A stretch of 64,000 nt of DNA from Parvibaculum sp040390855 (GTDB lineage Bacteria; Pseudomonadota; Alphaproteobacteria; Parvibaculales; Parvibaculaceae): assembly GCA_040390855.1 (NCBI GenBank), contig JAZJXO010000005.1, forward strand, positions 124,001 to 188,000. The letters are read 5' to 3'. How positions within the stretch are numbered: the first letter of the stretch is position 1; each line of letters begins with the position of its first letter. The position numbers and the translations under genes are program-made. Below the pieces are notes generated by a model. That model was not told the origin of the DNA and made no database searches. It saw nothing but the letters and a program-made list of their open reading frames with translations. This document shows, piece by piece, positions 24,755 to 32,609 of this stretch.

Positions 24755-25402
24755 TCAGGCCCCGGCGGCGGCGGTTTCGGCCGGACGGCTGGCGCTGTCG
24801 GAACCGGCAACCGGCGTGTTGGCCCGCAGGCTCGAGGTGATGGCGCCGTTGCCTTCGACGGCTTCGACTTCACCGCTGATCTTGCCGCCTTGCTCCACCT
24901 TCAACTCGCCATAACGGATGATGCCGGTGATCCGGCCGGTGGCATTGACGGTGAGACATTTCTTGACGATGAGCGTGCCGTCGAATTTGCCGTTGATTTC
25001 GGCCATCTCGACGGTGGCTTCGCCGCGCACTTCGCCGGTTTCGGAGATGGTGAGAGTGCCGCTCTCGATGGTGGCTGTCACATCGCCTTCAATGACGAGC
25101 GTATCGCAGGACTGGATGCGTCCTTCTAGTTTCAATCCGCGCCCGACGTGGAGATTAGCGGGGGTGGCGTGGCCGGAGGAGGATCCGAAGGAGGGGGCAT
25201 GGGTCTGAAGCGTTCGCACGGCGGGCTTCCTTACTTCATATGAGGGGGTGACTTGGCGTTGAGGAGAAACAGCAGCGGGCTCGGCACCTTCGCCCTGTAT
25301 CGCGCTTTGGGCAGTGCGTTCGATCAGGCGCGAGCCCGCACCGGTTTGAGGGGTCTCCCCAATCGGCAATTCCTGATCGGATTCTTTTGTACGTTTGAAC
25401 AT
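24755..25402 (-). CDS. Bactofilin (polymer-forming cytoskeletal protein)
   Basis: A 215-residue protein with the bactofilin beta-helix (DUF583) core from about residue 80 to 180. It shows regularly spaced turns such as LKLEGRIQSCDTLVIEGDV, GTLTISETGEVRGEA, GKFDGTLIVKKCLTV and KVEQGGKISGEVE. Flanking N- and C-terminal regions are low-complexity and probably disordered, as usual. Bactofilins self-assemble without nucleotide and scaffold cell-wall enzymes, stalks or polar structures. ATG 25402 is the first plausible start. No M23 peptidase gene, a frequent partner, is adjacent. Confidence 0.92.
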   Translation of the reverse strand: MFKRTKESDQELPIGETPQTGAGSRLIERTAQSAIQGEGAEPAAVSPQRQVTPSYEVRKPAVRTLQTHAPSFGSSSGHATPANLHVGRGLKLEGRIQSCDTLVIEGDVTATIESGTLTISETGEVRGEATVEMAEINGKFDGTLIVKKCLTVNATGRITGIIRYGELKVEQGGKISGEVEAVEGNGAITSSLRANTPVAGSDSASRPAETAAAGA

Positions 25403-25546
25403 AGTCTCGGACTCCCAACGCGTGAGGCTACAGGAGAAAGGGGGTATCGCACTTCAGCCTGCATATGCTCGCAATCCGGCTGAACAAGTCTGGTTCAACC
25501 CATACGGCGCGGAAATGAATCTGCGGTCCCGTCTGTTGCGAAAGTT

Positions 25547-26233
25547 CTAAGCGCGGGACCGTTTTGCAGGTGTCTTCGCCAGCTTGGAGCAATCTCTGTG
25601 TCGGGGGCAGCTGACCATGTGATCATTGACCATTCCGACCGCTTGCGCAAATGCATAGACGATAGTGGGCCCACAAAATTTGAACCCTTTGGATTTTAAT
25701 GATTTCGACAGGGCTTCACTCATCGGCGTGGACGCGGGAACAACGCTCATGCGGTCCCAGTTATTCTGCACCGGTCTTCCGTCCACGAAGTTCCAAAGAT
25801 AGTCGGAGAAGCCTCCGTATTGGTCCATAATGTCGAGCCAGGCGCGTGCATTGCCGATCGTCGCTTCGATTTTGCCGCGATGACGGATGATGCCTTCATT
25901 CTTTAGAAGTTTTTCGACGTGCGCAGGCGTATAGCGCACGATCTTTTCCGGCTCGAACCCGTCAAACGCCTCACGGAAACTTTCGCGCTTTCGCAAAATC
26001 GTGATCCATGACAACCCCGCCTGAAATCCGTCAAGGACGAGCTTTTCAAACAGCGCCCGGTCGTCATATTCCGGCACGCCCCATTCGGTGTCGTGATAAT
26101 GCACGTAAAGAGGATCGGTGCCCGGCCATGTGCAGCCGGTGGCGGGCCCGTCGGGCGCTGTTTTTGCCGGAGCTGCTGTCTTGGCGGTGGTTTTTTGGGT
26201 CGAGGCTTTTGTCGCTTTTCTTGTGTCGCTCAT
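25547..26233 (-). CDS. tag: DNA-3-methyladenine glycosylase I
   Basis: Base-excision repair enzyme that removes 3-methyladenine from alkylated DNA. The 228 residues start with a ~32-residue Ala/Lys/Thr-rich extension absent from short Tag proteins. The catalytic domain then begins CTWPGTDPLYVHYHDTEWGVP, followed by LVLDGFQAGLSWITILRKR. The C-terminal zinc-binding end HMVSCPRHRDC supplies ligands together with the N-terminal Cys34 and an early His, as in Tag. Divergent from the ECF sigma gene, with the sigma promoter lying between them. Confidence 0.93.
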   Translation of the reverse strand: MSDTRKATKASTQKTTAKTAAPAKTAPDGPATGCTWPGTDPLYVHYHDTEWGVPEYDDRALFEKLVLDGFQAGLSWITILRKRESFREAFDGFEPEKIVRYTPAHVEKLLKNEGIIRHRGKIEATIGNARAWLDIMDQYGGFSDYLWNFVDGRPVQNNWDRMSVVPASTPMSEALSKSLKSKGFKFCGPTIVYAFAQAVGMVNDHMVSCPRHRDCSKLAKTPAKRSRA

Positions 26234-26293
26234 CGTCCTGCTCCGGTTGCGCCATCAATCTGACATATTTTTTAAAAATGCGAAGGCGAGGGT

Positions 26294-26319
26294 GTAACCT
26301 TTGTCCGCGTTACAGCGAA
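26294..26319 (+). promoter_or_regulatory. SigF-type ECF promoter before the sigma gene
   Basis: GTAACC (26294-26299), exactly 16 nt, then CGAA (26316-26319). This equals the Caulobacter SigF promoter pattern as I recall it, and would make the sigma gene autoregulated. It lies about 67 nt before the chosen start codon. Confidence 0.72.
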
Positions 26320-26385
26320 TTAATGATCGTGACGTGTGAAAACCTGATCATGTCAAAATGGCGGTAATCGCTCCTTTATGCTTTG

Positions 26386-27039
26386 ATGGAACGGTTGGGC
26401 GTGTGCAGCATCTACCTGATGCTGCGAATTGGTCAGGAACTTTTTCCCTTGTCGTCAGAGCGTGAAGGAACAGACGCGCCCTCATCCTCCGATGAGCGCT
26501 GGTCCGGTTTGATGGTCGCGGCGCAGGCCGGTGACCGCTTGGCTTATCATTCTGTCTTGCGCGAGATCGTGCCCATGATCGAGCGGGCGGCGCGTCGTAA
26601 GGGCGTGACCGGCGTGTCGGTCGACGATGTGGTGCAGGAGGTTTTGTCGTCCATCCACAATGCGCGTCATACCTATGATCCGGCGCGCTCCTTCACCGCC
26701 TGGGTCACGACGATTGCGCAGCGTCGCGCGCTGGACCTGTTGCGCAAGCAGACGCGGCAGGGCTCGCGCGAACGCCACGCGCCTCTGGCTTACGAATCCT
26801 ATGCCGAACCCGATATGGCAACGGATCGCGGGCTCGACGAGAGCGACAAGGCGCGGATTTTGCGCGAAGCCATTGCCGAACTGGGCGAGGGCCAGCGCGA
26901 GGCGGTCGAACATCTGGCTTTGCGCGAACTTTCGCTTGCAGAAGCCTCCCGACTTACGGGTAAATCGACCGGCGCGCTGAAGGTCAATCTGCACAGAGCC
27001 ATGAAGGCGCTGCGGACGCGTCTCGGTGGCCAGATATGA
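26386..27039 (+). CDS. sigF: ECF RNA polymerase sigma factor, SigF/NrsF group
   Basis: About 217 residues with the two ECF domains. Region 2 includes AAQAGDRLAYHSVLREI and VDDVVQEVLSSIHNARHTYDPARSFTAWV-type sequence; region 4 includes REAVEHLALRELSLAEASRLTG and the recognition-helix segment KSTGALKVNLHRAMKALR. No region 3 is present, as expected for ECF factors. It is followed 21 nt later by an NrsF-type membrane anti-sigma gene, and its own promoter matches the motif expected for this ECF group. The start is uncertain: ATG 26386, a TTG one codon before it, or a later in-frame start would all fit, since no clear ribosome site is visible. Confidence 0.88.
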   Translation: MERLGVCSIYLMLRIGQELFPLSSEREGTDAPSSSDERWSGLMVAAQAGDRLAYHSVLREIVPMIERAARRKGVTGVSVDDVVQEVLSSIHNARHTYDPARSFTAWVTTIAQRRALDLLRKQTRQGSRERHAPLAYESYAEPDMATDRGLDESDKARILREAIAELGEGQREAVEHLALRELSLAEASRLTGKSTGALKVNLHRAMKALRTRLGGQI

Positions 27040-27060
27040 AGGAAGGAGGCGGAGCAGAGA

Positions 27061-27723
27061 ATGAGCAGTAAGCAACATACAAACCTGATTGATGCGCTGG
27101 CCGCCGACCTCGTGCCCGTGCGCCGTTTGCATTCGCCGGGTCTTCGCGCGGCTTTCTGGCTTGCCGTAGTCTCCGCCTTCGCGCTCGGGCTTTACCTTGC
27201 CTATGACATCACCAATCTGCTGATCCGCATGGAACACGTGCCGGGAACAAAGATCGCTCTGGGTGCAGCGATTGCAACCGCTGTGCTCGGTGCCATCGCC
27301 GTTTTCCAGCTGAGCCTGCCTGATCGCAGTCCGCGCTGGGGCTTTCTGCCGATACCCGCGCTTGCCTTCTGGCTCGGCGCAAGCGGGCTGGGCTGTGTCA
27401 ACCGTCTTGAGGCATTGCCTGAAATGCGCTGGTATACGCTGCTCGAAGCCCCCGATTGCCTTATCTATATTGTCGCGCTGTCGATTCCGCTGTCGACGCT
27501 GCTCATTTTCATGCTGCGTCGCGGCTATACGCTCTATCCCGGATTGACGAGTGTGGCTGGCGGCATCGCGGTGGCGGCGGCGGCGTCTGCCCTGCTCGAA
27601 ATTTTTCACCCCTTTGATGCAGCCGGCACGGACATTCTTGTGCACGCGTTCGCCATCGCGCTGGTGATTGGCGTCAACCGCTGGCTCGGCGGTCGCTTGC
27701 TCAACAAGCAGGGCCACCTCTGA
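27061..27723 (+). CDS. nrsF: NrsF (DUF1109) membrane anti-sigma factor
   Basis: A 220-residue inner-membrane protein with about six hydrophobic segments (roughly 28-55, 63-84, 95-113, 131-152, 160-180, 190-210). It matches the DUF1109/NrsF family, which holds SigF-type ECF factors at the membrane until stress. Two cysteines, Cys112 and Cys133, lie at membrane edges; in Caulobacter NrsF two conserved cysteines are needed for the response to heavy metals, so these are probably the sensing residues. The short N-terminal region before the first span likely contacts the sigma factor. It lies immediately downstream of the sigma gene. Confidence 0.86.
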   Translation: MSSKQHTNLIDALAADLVPVRRLHSPGLRAAFWLAVVSAFALGLYLAYDITNLLIRMEHVPGTKIALGAAIATAVLGAIAVFQLSLPDRSPRWGFLPIPALAFWLGASGLGCVNRLEALPEMRWYTLLEAPDCLIYIVALSIPLSTLLIFMLRRGYTLYPGLTSVAGGIAVAAAASALLEIFHPFDAAGTDILVHAFAIALVIGVNRWLGGRLLNKQGHL

Positions 27724-27751
27724 ATTTTTTTCAGCAATTTTTTATGGCCCT

Positions 27752-27777
27752 GTAACTCCAGCGGGGGTCGAAACGTA
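27752..27777 (+). promoter_or_regulatory. Second SigF-type promoter, before the lysine-rich secreted protein
   Basis: GTAACT (27752-27757), exactly 16 nt, CGTA (27774-27777). This is the same architecture as the promoter before the sigma gene, with one change in each box. The start codon at 27838 lies 60 nt downstream, so the small protein is a probable SigF target. Confidence 0.6.
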
Positions 27778-27837
27778 TTCCTTGTATAGCGCGGGGTTTT
27801 CCATTCCCGCGCAGAATCCCAAAACGAGGAAACTCAC

Positions 27838-28065
27838 ATGTCTATCCGCACAAATATCGCTGCCGCCGGTCTCGGTCTTGCTGTCATCCTTGGTGGCGTT
27901 GCCACCGCCAATGCCGCTGCCGCCACCCCCGCCAACACCACCGAAATGGCAAAGCCCGCTGCTTCAAGCGCCAAGAAGCTCCACAAGGCCAGCGCCATGA
28001 AGAAGCACAAGAAGACAACCACGACTGAAAAAGCCAAAAACTCCACGGAAACGGCTCCGAAATAA
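27838..28065 (+). CDS. Small secreted lysine/alanine-rich protein
   Basis: A 75-residue protein with an N-terminal signal peptide (residues 1 to about 26, AxA-type site near ATANAAAA). The mature part is rich in Lys, Ala and Thr and strongly basic (KKLHKASAMKKHKKTTTTEK). It is probably periplasmic and unstructured, similar in composition to acid-shock-like proteins, but no family can be named. GAGGAAACTCAC gives a good ribosome site before the ATG. A SigF-type promoter lies upstream, so expression under envelope or metal stress is inferred. Confidence 0.75.
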   Translation: MSIRTNIAAAGLGLAVILGGVATANAAAATPANTTEMAKPAASSAKKLHKASAMKKHKKTTTTEKAKNSTETAPK

Positions 28066-28117
28066 CCGCTTACTCGGTCGCGTACTCGTTGCGTTTTGTT
28101 ACGTGACTGAGTTGGCC

Positions 28118-28176
28118 AACCGCCTCTCCTGTGTGAGTGGACCCCCAAAGAATACTGATACATAGGGGAGGCGGTT
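28118..28176. repeat. Long-range inverted repeat upstream of the MXKDX gene
   Basis: Arms AACCGCCTCTCC (28118-28129) and GGGGAGGCGGTT (28165-28176) pair over 12 bp with one mismatch around a 35-nt spacer. The left arm partly overlaps the palindrome GTTGGCCAAC. It sits between the two small secreted protein genes. It could attenuate or process the transcript that links them. Confidence 0.45.
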
Positions 28177-28207
28177 CGGTCGGCTCTTTTATTTTTCAAA
28201 GTTTAAA

Positions 28208-28519
28208 ATGAAGGAACATCACATGATCGTCCGCACAACATTTGCTACCGCTTTTGCCGCTGTCGGCCTTTCGCTCGCTGTTTTGACCGTTGCCGTGTCC
28301 GGCGCTTTTGCTGACGAAATGTCCAAAATGGCACCGACCAAAGAAAATATGGCCAATCAAGACATGATGAAAAACGACATGGCGAAAGATGCCATGAGCA
28401 AAGACGACATGGCCAAGGACGAAATGGCTAAAGAAGGAATGGCCAAGGACGGAATGGCCAAAGACGAAATGGCACATGACGCCATGAAAAATGAAACGAA
28501 AGATGAGATGAAACCGTAA
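28208..28519 (+). CDS. Secreted pentapeptide MXKDX repeat protein
   Basis: 103 residues: a signal peptide (about 1-36, cleavage near AFADE), then roughly ten five-residue units beginning with Met, such as MAKDA, MSKDD, MAKDE, MAKEG, MAKDG. This is the arrangement of the penta_MxKDx family (TIGR02953). The mature part has many Met, Lys and Asp/Glu and a slight net negative charge. The periodicity suggests a helix with Met on one face, which could bind metal or hydrophobic partners; the function is unknown. An in-frame ATG six codons in (MIVRTTF) may be the real start. It may be cotranscribed with the preceding small gene. Confidence 0.85.
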   Translation: MKEHHMIVRTTFATAFAAVGLSLAVLTVAVSGAFADEMSKMAPTKENMANQDMMKNDMAKDAMSKDDMAKDEMAKEGMAKDGMAKDEMAHDAMKNETKDEMKP

Positions 28520-28552
28520 CGCGGCCCCCTGCGACGGTTTTATCTCAACGCT

Positions 28553-28612
28553 GCCGCTTCTCCCGCGTCATGCCCTCCATACGGCTCCGTGAGCCGTTGC
28601 GGGGGAAGCGGC
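28553..28612. repeat. Nested double hairpin between convergent genes
   Basis: Outer arms GCCGCTTCTCCCGC (28553-28566) and GCGGGGGAAGCGGC (28599-28612) pair over 14 bp with one mismatch. Inside is a perfect ACGGCTC-CGT-GAGCCGT hairpin (28581-28597). It lies exactly between the MXKDX gene and the convergent ygfZ stop. No T-run, so it may be a REP-like element or a shared 3' transcript-end structure. Confidence 0.55.
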
Positions 28613-29490
28613 TACTCCTCTTCTGAATCATCTTCCGCGCCGGTCATTTCAAATTGCGCCCAGACCGGCTTATGCGGCGTCAAGATTGTCTCGCCGATTT
28701 CGAGCGGCGCGCCGTTGAGCAGATCAAGCCGCAAGAGCGCCAAAACGCGGCCACCGACCTTATCCACCGAAAAAACCGTACCTACCTCGCGCCCGACCGA
28801 ATGAACCGGCGTGTGCGGTTTCGGCATGGTCTCGCCTTCGACCTCGCAGGGGATGAGGCGTTTGCGCACATTGCCCCGCCGTTTGGTGCGCGAGGTGACT
28901 TCCTGACCGATGAAGCAGCCCTTCTGAAAATCGACGCCGTGCATTTCCTCGAAATTCATTTCGAGCGGAAAGCTGCGGTCGGGTTCAAAATCATGGGCCG
29001 CATCGCCGACGCCGAGTGCGATGCGATGGGCATGATAATCGGCAGGGCTGGCCGCTTCTGCACCTGCGACTTTCGGATCAGGCGAAATGAGGCGGGCGCC
29101 CATCGCGGGCAATCGCGGATCGGCCAACAGGCCCAAAGAGTCCGCGCCCGCAGGCGCATCGCCGCCCCAGACCGCCATGACCTTCAAGCTGTCGGAGAGA
29201 TTTTCAATCGTCACGTCGGCGCGCAGCTTGTAAAACGTCAGGCGCTTGACGAGATCGGCAGCGCGCGCACCGTCGCAATCGAGCAGCAGCGCCTCGGAGG
29301 CGGCGTCCTTGCTGATGAAGAAGTCGAACAGGAACTTGCCCTGCGGCGTCAGCAGACCCGCATAGACCGACCTCGTCCCGTCGGCCAGATCGACATTATT
29401 GGTGATGAGATTTTGCAAAAACACCCGCGCTTCGGGACCACCGAGGCGCAACACGCCCCGATCGGGCAGGATCGACGCTTTCAAACTCAT
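28612..29490 (-). CDS. ygfZ: YgfZ folate-binding Fe-S maintenance protein
   Basis: A 292-residue protein of the YgfZ/GcvT-like family, a tetrahydrofolate-dependent factor that supports certain Fe-S enzymes, including the tRNA methylthiotransferase MiaB. The hallmark motif KGCYIGQE is present as KGCFIGQEVTSRTKRRG; its Cys is needed for function in E. coli. The N-terminal part includes FLQNLITNNV and YAGLLTPQGKFLFDFF. I used the ATG at 29490; an upstream TTG-type start at 29544 would add an atypical extension. The stop falls in the arm of the nested hairpin. Divergent from the glycosyltransferase gene. Confidence 0.9.
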   Translation of the reverse strand: MSLKASILPDRGVLRLGGPEARVFLQNLITNNVDLADGTRSVYAGLLTPQGKFLFDFFISKDAASEALLLDCDGARAADLVKRLTFYKLRADVTIENLSDSLKVMAVWGGDAPAGADSLGLLADPRLPAMGARLISPDPKVAGAEAASPADYHAHRIALGVGDAAHDFEPDRSFPLEMNFEEMHGVDFQKGCFIGQEVTSRTKRRGNVRKRLIPCEVEGETMPKPHTPVHSVGREVGTVFSVDKVGGRVLALLRLDLLNGAPLEIGETILTPHKPVWAQFEMTGAEDDSEEE

Positions 29491-29723
29491 TCTCAGGCTC
29501 TCAAATCCATCAGGGCCGGGCCTCGTTATGCGTGGTCTCAACATGCGTGGTCTAAACCGGTTTCACTCTGCCACATTTAAGCCTGCCCCGTCCGTGTCGC
29601 AAGAGACACAAATCTGTGACGGGGCCAACTTGGCAGTTTCTCTTCCTCTTCCTATACTCCGCACCCTTTTGCATTTCCTCGCAAGCCCTCTCTTTGTCTT
29701 TCTCAAAGGCTCGCCCCACGCTC

Positions 29724-30704
29724 ATGCGTATTCTTTTCATCACCTCGAACCGCATCGGCGACGGTGTGCTCTCGACGGGCCTTCTGGCAGGCCTCATGGA
29801 GCGCTACCCGACGGCGAAGTTCTGGGTCGCCTGCGGGCCGCTGGCCGCTCCACTGTTTAAACATGCCCCGCGTGTGGAACGCATCATCGAGATGCAAAAG
29901 CTGCGCGGGTCGCGCTCGGGCCATTGGCGGAAACTTCTGCGCGCGACCATGTTCCGCCGCTTTGAAGCAGTGGTGGACCTGCGCGGTTCCGCCACCGCTT
30001 TTCTGCTCTGGACGCGCAAGCGCCATGTCCTGCGGGCAAACCACACGCTTCACCGTGTCATTCACAATGCCTCGGTCGCGGGGTTTGATCCCGCACCATG
30101 GCCGCGCATCTGGCCGGGCGACGAGGCGCGCGCACGGGCAAAAGAACTGATCCCAGATGGTCGCCGCGTGCTGGCCTTAGGACCGTCTGCTGCATGGCCG
30201 CGCAAGATGTGGCCGATCGAGCGCCATGTCGAACTGATCCCGCGTCTTGTCGGCAAAGGTGGGCCGCTGGAAGGGGCACATGTCTTGATTGCTGCCGCGC
30301 CGGGCGAACGCGATCTTGTGAAGCCGATGACCGACATCGTACCCGACGACAGGCGCATTGAACTGATCGGCGAGGACCTTAATCTCGTCGGCGCCTGTTT
30401 TGAGCGCGTCTCGCTCTATATCGGCAATGACAGCGGCCTGATGCATCTCTCCGCAGCGTCGGGCGCGCCGACGCTCGGCCTCTTTGGTCCGACGCCGGAC
30501 GGGCGTTATGATCCTTGGGGCACAAACACGGCGCAGGTGCGCGGCCCCCGCTCGCGCGAGGAAATCCTCGCCGATCTCGGCGATGGATTTGCGGGCGAAA
30601 ACGCGATGCAGGATTTGACCGTCGATAGGGTCTTTGACGCGGCGTGTGGCTTGCTCGACCGTATCGCTCACGAAAAACAACCAACCGAAAAGGCTCCGGC
30701 ATGA
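29724..30704 (+). CDS. Family 9 glycosyltransferase (heptosyltransferase-like)
   Basis: A 326-residue GT-B fold enzyme of CAZy family GT9, related to LPS heptosyltransferases. It starts MRILFITSNRIGDGVLSTGLL, typical for the family. The nucleotide-sugar-binding C-terminal domain has LALGPSAAWPRKMWP and the signature IGNDSGLMHLSAASGAPTLGLFGPT. It probably transfers a sugar to LPS core or another envelope glycan; the substrate is not predictable. The ATG at 29724 was chosen because the family starts there. The stop overlaps the next gene's start (ATGA at 30701), an unusual coupling of envelope sugar transfer to a cyclic amidohydrolase. Confidence 0.85.
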   Translation: MRILFITSNRIGDGVLSTGLLAGLMERYPTAKFWVACGPLAAPLFKHAPRVERIIEMQKLRGSRSGHWRKLLRATMFRRFEAVVDLRGSATAFLLWTRKRHVLRANHTLHRVIHNASVAGFDPAPWPRIWPGDEARARAKELIPDGRRVLALGPSAAWPRKMWPIERHVELIPRLVGKGGPLEGAHVLIAAAPGERDLVKPMTDIVPDDRRIELIGEDLNLVGACFERVSLYIGNDSGLMHLSAASGAPTLGLFGPTPDGRYDPWGTNTAQVRGPRSREEILADLGDGFAGENAMQDLTVDRVFDAACGLLDRIAHEKQPTEKAPA

Positions 30705-32038
30705 GCGCGACATTCGACCTCATCATCAAAGGCGGCACGGTCGTCAACACGGATGGCATCGGCCTGACCGACATCGGCGTGACAGGCGGGCGCATTGCCA
30801 CCATCGGCGATCTCACGCAGGCCACTGCCGGTCAGGTGATCGATGCCAAAGGCTTGCATGTGTTGCCCGGCGTCATCGACAGTCAGGTCCACATGCGCGA
30901 GCCCGGCAACGAGCATAAGGAAGACCTCGAAACCGGCGGTCGCGCGGCGGTGCTGGGCGGCGTCACGGCGGTCTTCGAGATGCCGAACACATCGCCGGCA
31001 ACGACGACGCCGGACGCGATCACCGACAAGGTGCGGCGCGCGCATCACCGGATGCAATGCGACTTCGCTTTTTACGGCGGTGCGACGGTCGAGAACACCG
31101 ACCTGCTGCACGATATGGAAAACACCGTCGGCTGCTGTGGCATCAAGGTTTTCATGGGCTCGTCCACCGGCACGCTCCTGGTCGCCACCGACAAGGACGT
31201 GGCGCGACTCCTTAAAGTCATCAAGCGCCGCGCGGCGTTTCATTCGGAAGATGAAGACCGGCTGATCGAGCGCAAGCCTCTGGCGCTCGCCGGACAGCCT
31301 GAAACGCATCCCGTCTGGCGCGACGTGGAAAGCGCAGTGCGCTGCACGACGCGACTCTTGCGCCTCGCGCGTGAAGCAGGCAAGCGTATTCACGTTTTGC
31401 ACATCACGACCGCTGATGAAATACCGTTGCTTGCAGCGAATAAAGACATCGCGACAGCGGAGACGACGCCGCAGCACCTCACATTGTCAGCACCCGATTG
31501 CTACGAGCGGCTTGGCACCTATGCGCAGATGAACCCGCCGATCCGCACCAGTGAGCATCGTGCAGGCATCTGGGCCGGTGTCGCGGCGGGCGTTATCGAC
31601 GTGATCGGCTCGGATCATGCGCCGCATACGCGCGAGGAAAAGGACAAGCCCTATCCGAATTCGCCATCAGGCTTTCCCGGCGTGCAGACGCTGGTGCCGG
31701 TGATGCTCGATCATGTGAATGCGGGACGCTTGTCATTGCAGCGTTTTGTGGACCTCACATCGGCAAGTCCGTTGCGCATTTTCGGCATCGCCCGCAAGGG
31801 ACGTATTGCGGTGGGCTATGACGCCGACTTCACGATTGTCGATCTCAAGGCCCGACGCACTATCACGAACGAGTGGATTGCCACGCGCGCAGGCTGGACG
31901 CCCTTCAACGGCATGGACGTGACGGGTTGGCCGGTGGGCACAATCATTCGCGGGCGCCGCGTCATGTGGGAGGACGAGATCACGGGTGCTGCGCAGGGCG
32001 AGGCGATGACGTTTGTGGAGAACCTGCCGAAAGGCTAG
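30701..32038 (+). CDS. pyrC: Dihydroorotase-family amidohydrolase
   Basis: A 445-residue amidohydrolase annotated by similarity as dihydroorotase, which cyclises carbamoyl-aspartate in pyrimidine synthesis. Conserved parts are DSQVHMREPG (61-70), GGVTAVFEMPNT, GIKVFMGSSTG with candidate carboxylated Lys149, VLHITTADE with His234, and GSDHAPHT with Asp305. Unusually, the first His of the HxH metal motif is Gln62, and the later TPHHL motif reads TPQHL (Gln258). The first change may be a subfamily feature. Metal binding may be altered, and a noncatalytic or different amidohydrolase is possible. The start overlaps the glycosyltransferase stop, and the end overlaps the convergent usg stop. Confidence 0.8.
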   Translation: MSATFDLIIKGGTVVNTDGIGLTDIGVTGGRIATIGDLTQATAGQVIDAKGLHVLPGVIDSQVHMREPGNEHKEDLETGGRAAVLGGVTAVFEMPNTSPATTTPDAITDKVRRAHHRMQCDFAFYGGATVENTDLLHDMENTVGCCGIKVFMGSSTGTLLVATDKDVARLLKVIKRRAAFHSEDEDRLIERKPLALAGQPETHPVWRDVESAVRCTTRLLRLAREAGKRIHVLHITTADEIPLLAANKDIATAETTPQHLTLSAPDCYERLGTYAQMNPPIRTSEHRAGIWAGVAAGVIDVIGSDHAPHTREEKDKPYPNSPSGFPGVQTLVPVMLDHVNAGRLSLQRFVDLTSASPLRIFGIARKGRIAVGYDADFTIVDLKARRTITNEWIATRAGWTPFNGMDVTGWPVGTIIRGRRVMWEDEITGAAQGEAMTFVENLPKG

Positions 32039-32310
32039 TGCAGCACCCCCATAAATTCCGCATACGGAAATTCTGACGGTGTGATCACGCGCTTGGTGGC
32101 GATGCGCACGGAATGGAGCGGACCGTCGAGGTGCTTCTCCCAGTAATCCAGAAACTTCGTCAGCGTCGGATATTTGGGCTCAAGGTCATAATCCTGCCAG
32201 ACGAAGGTCTGGAGGAAGGCGGGATGGTCGGGCATCCGGTAGAGGATTTCCGCCGTCACCAGCCGGTAGCCATCAAGCATTTTGGCGAACTCGTGCGTGT
32301 CTCTCAGCAT
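32035..32310 (-). CDS. usg: Usg family protein
   Basis: A 91-residue protein of the Usg family, found in Alphaproteobacteria and first noted near trp genes. Diagnostic segments are YRLVTAEILYRMPDHP, LQTFVWQDYDLEP and a C-terminal LHSVRIATKRVITP. Its function is unknown and old database labels as aspartate-semialdehyde dehydrogenase are unsupported. AGGAG lies 7 nt before the ATG at 32310. The stop codon overlaps the dihydroorotase stop on the other strand (CTAG, 32035-32038). No trp genes are nearby. Confidence 0.82.
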   Translation of the reverse strand: MLRDTHEFAKMLDGYRLVTAEILYRMPDHPAFLQTFVWQDYDLEPKYPTLTKFLDYWEKHLDGPLHSVRIATKRVITPSEFPYAEFMGVLH

Positions 32311-32609
32311 CAGTCACTCCTGCTGTATTTTCATACAGTCAGCGCGAGAGAGCCTGTCAGCGACTCGAAGGTCCGGCTCAACGCGCCGACAAGAGAATCT
32401 TGAGCGAAACCGGTGGGTCCGGCGAGCAAAAGCGTCAGCGACCGTGACATTTTTTGGTGAGTGTGACTTAAATTCTGGCACTCGAAACGGCGGAGTGCTG
32501 CAAGTGGCTTTCCGAGCCTTGACCGGGCGGCAGAATTAGGCTCGTTTGTGCCCAGCAACATTAAAAATACGGGCAAAATGCCCGGCCTATTCGCCTTCAG
32601 GGATATGAA
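32311..32609. other. 299-bp intergenic region between usg and acuI
   Basis: Divergent promoter region. A minus-strand open frame (32331-32621) is present but shows no family resemblance, no clear ribosome site and overlaps the acuI start, so I do not call it a gene. No terminator or recognisable operator was found. Confidence 0.4.
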
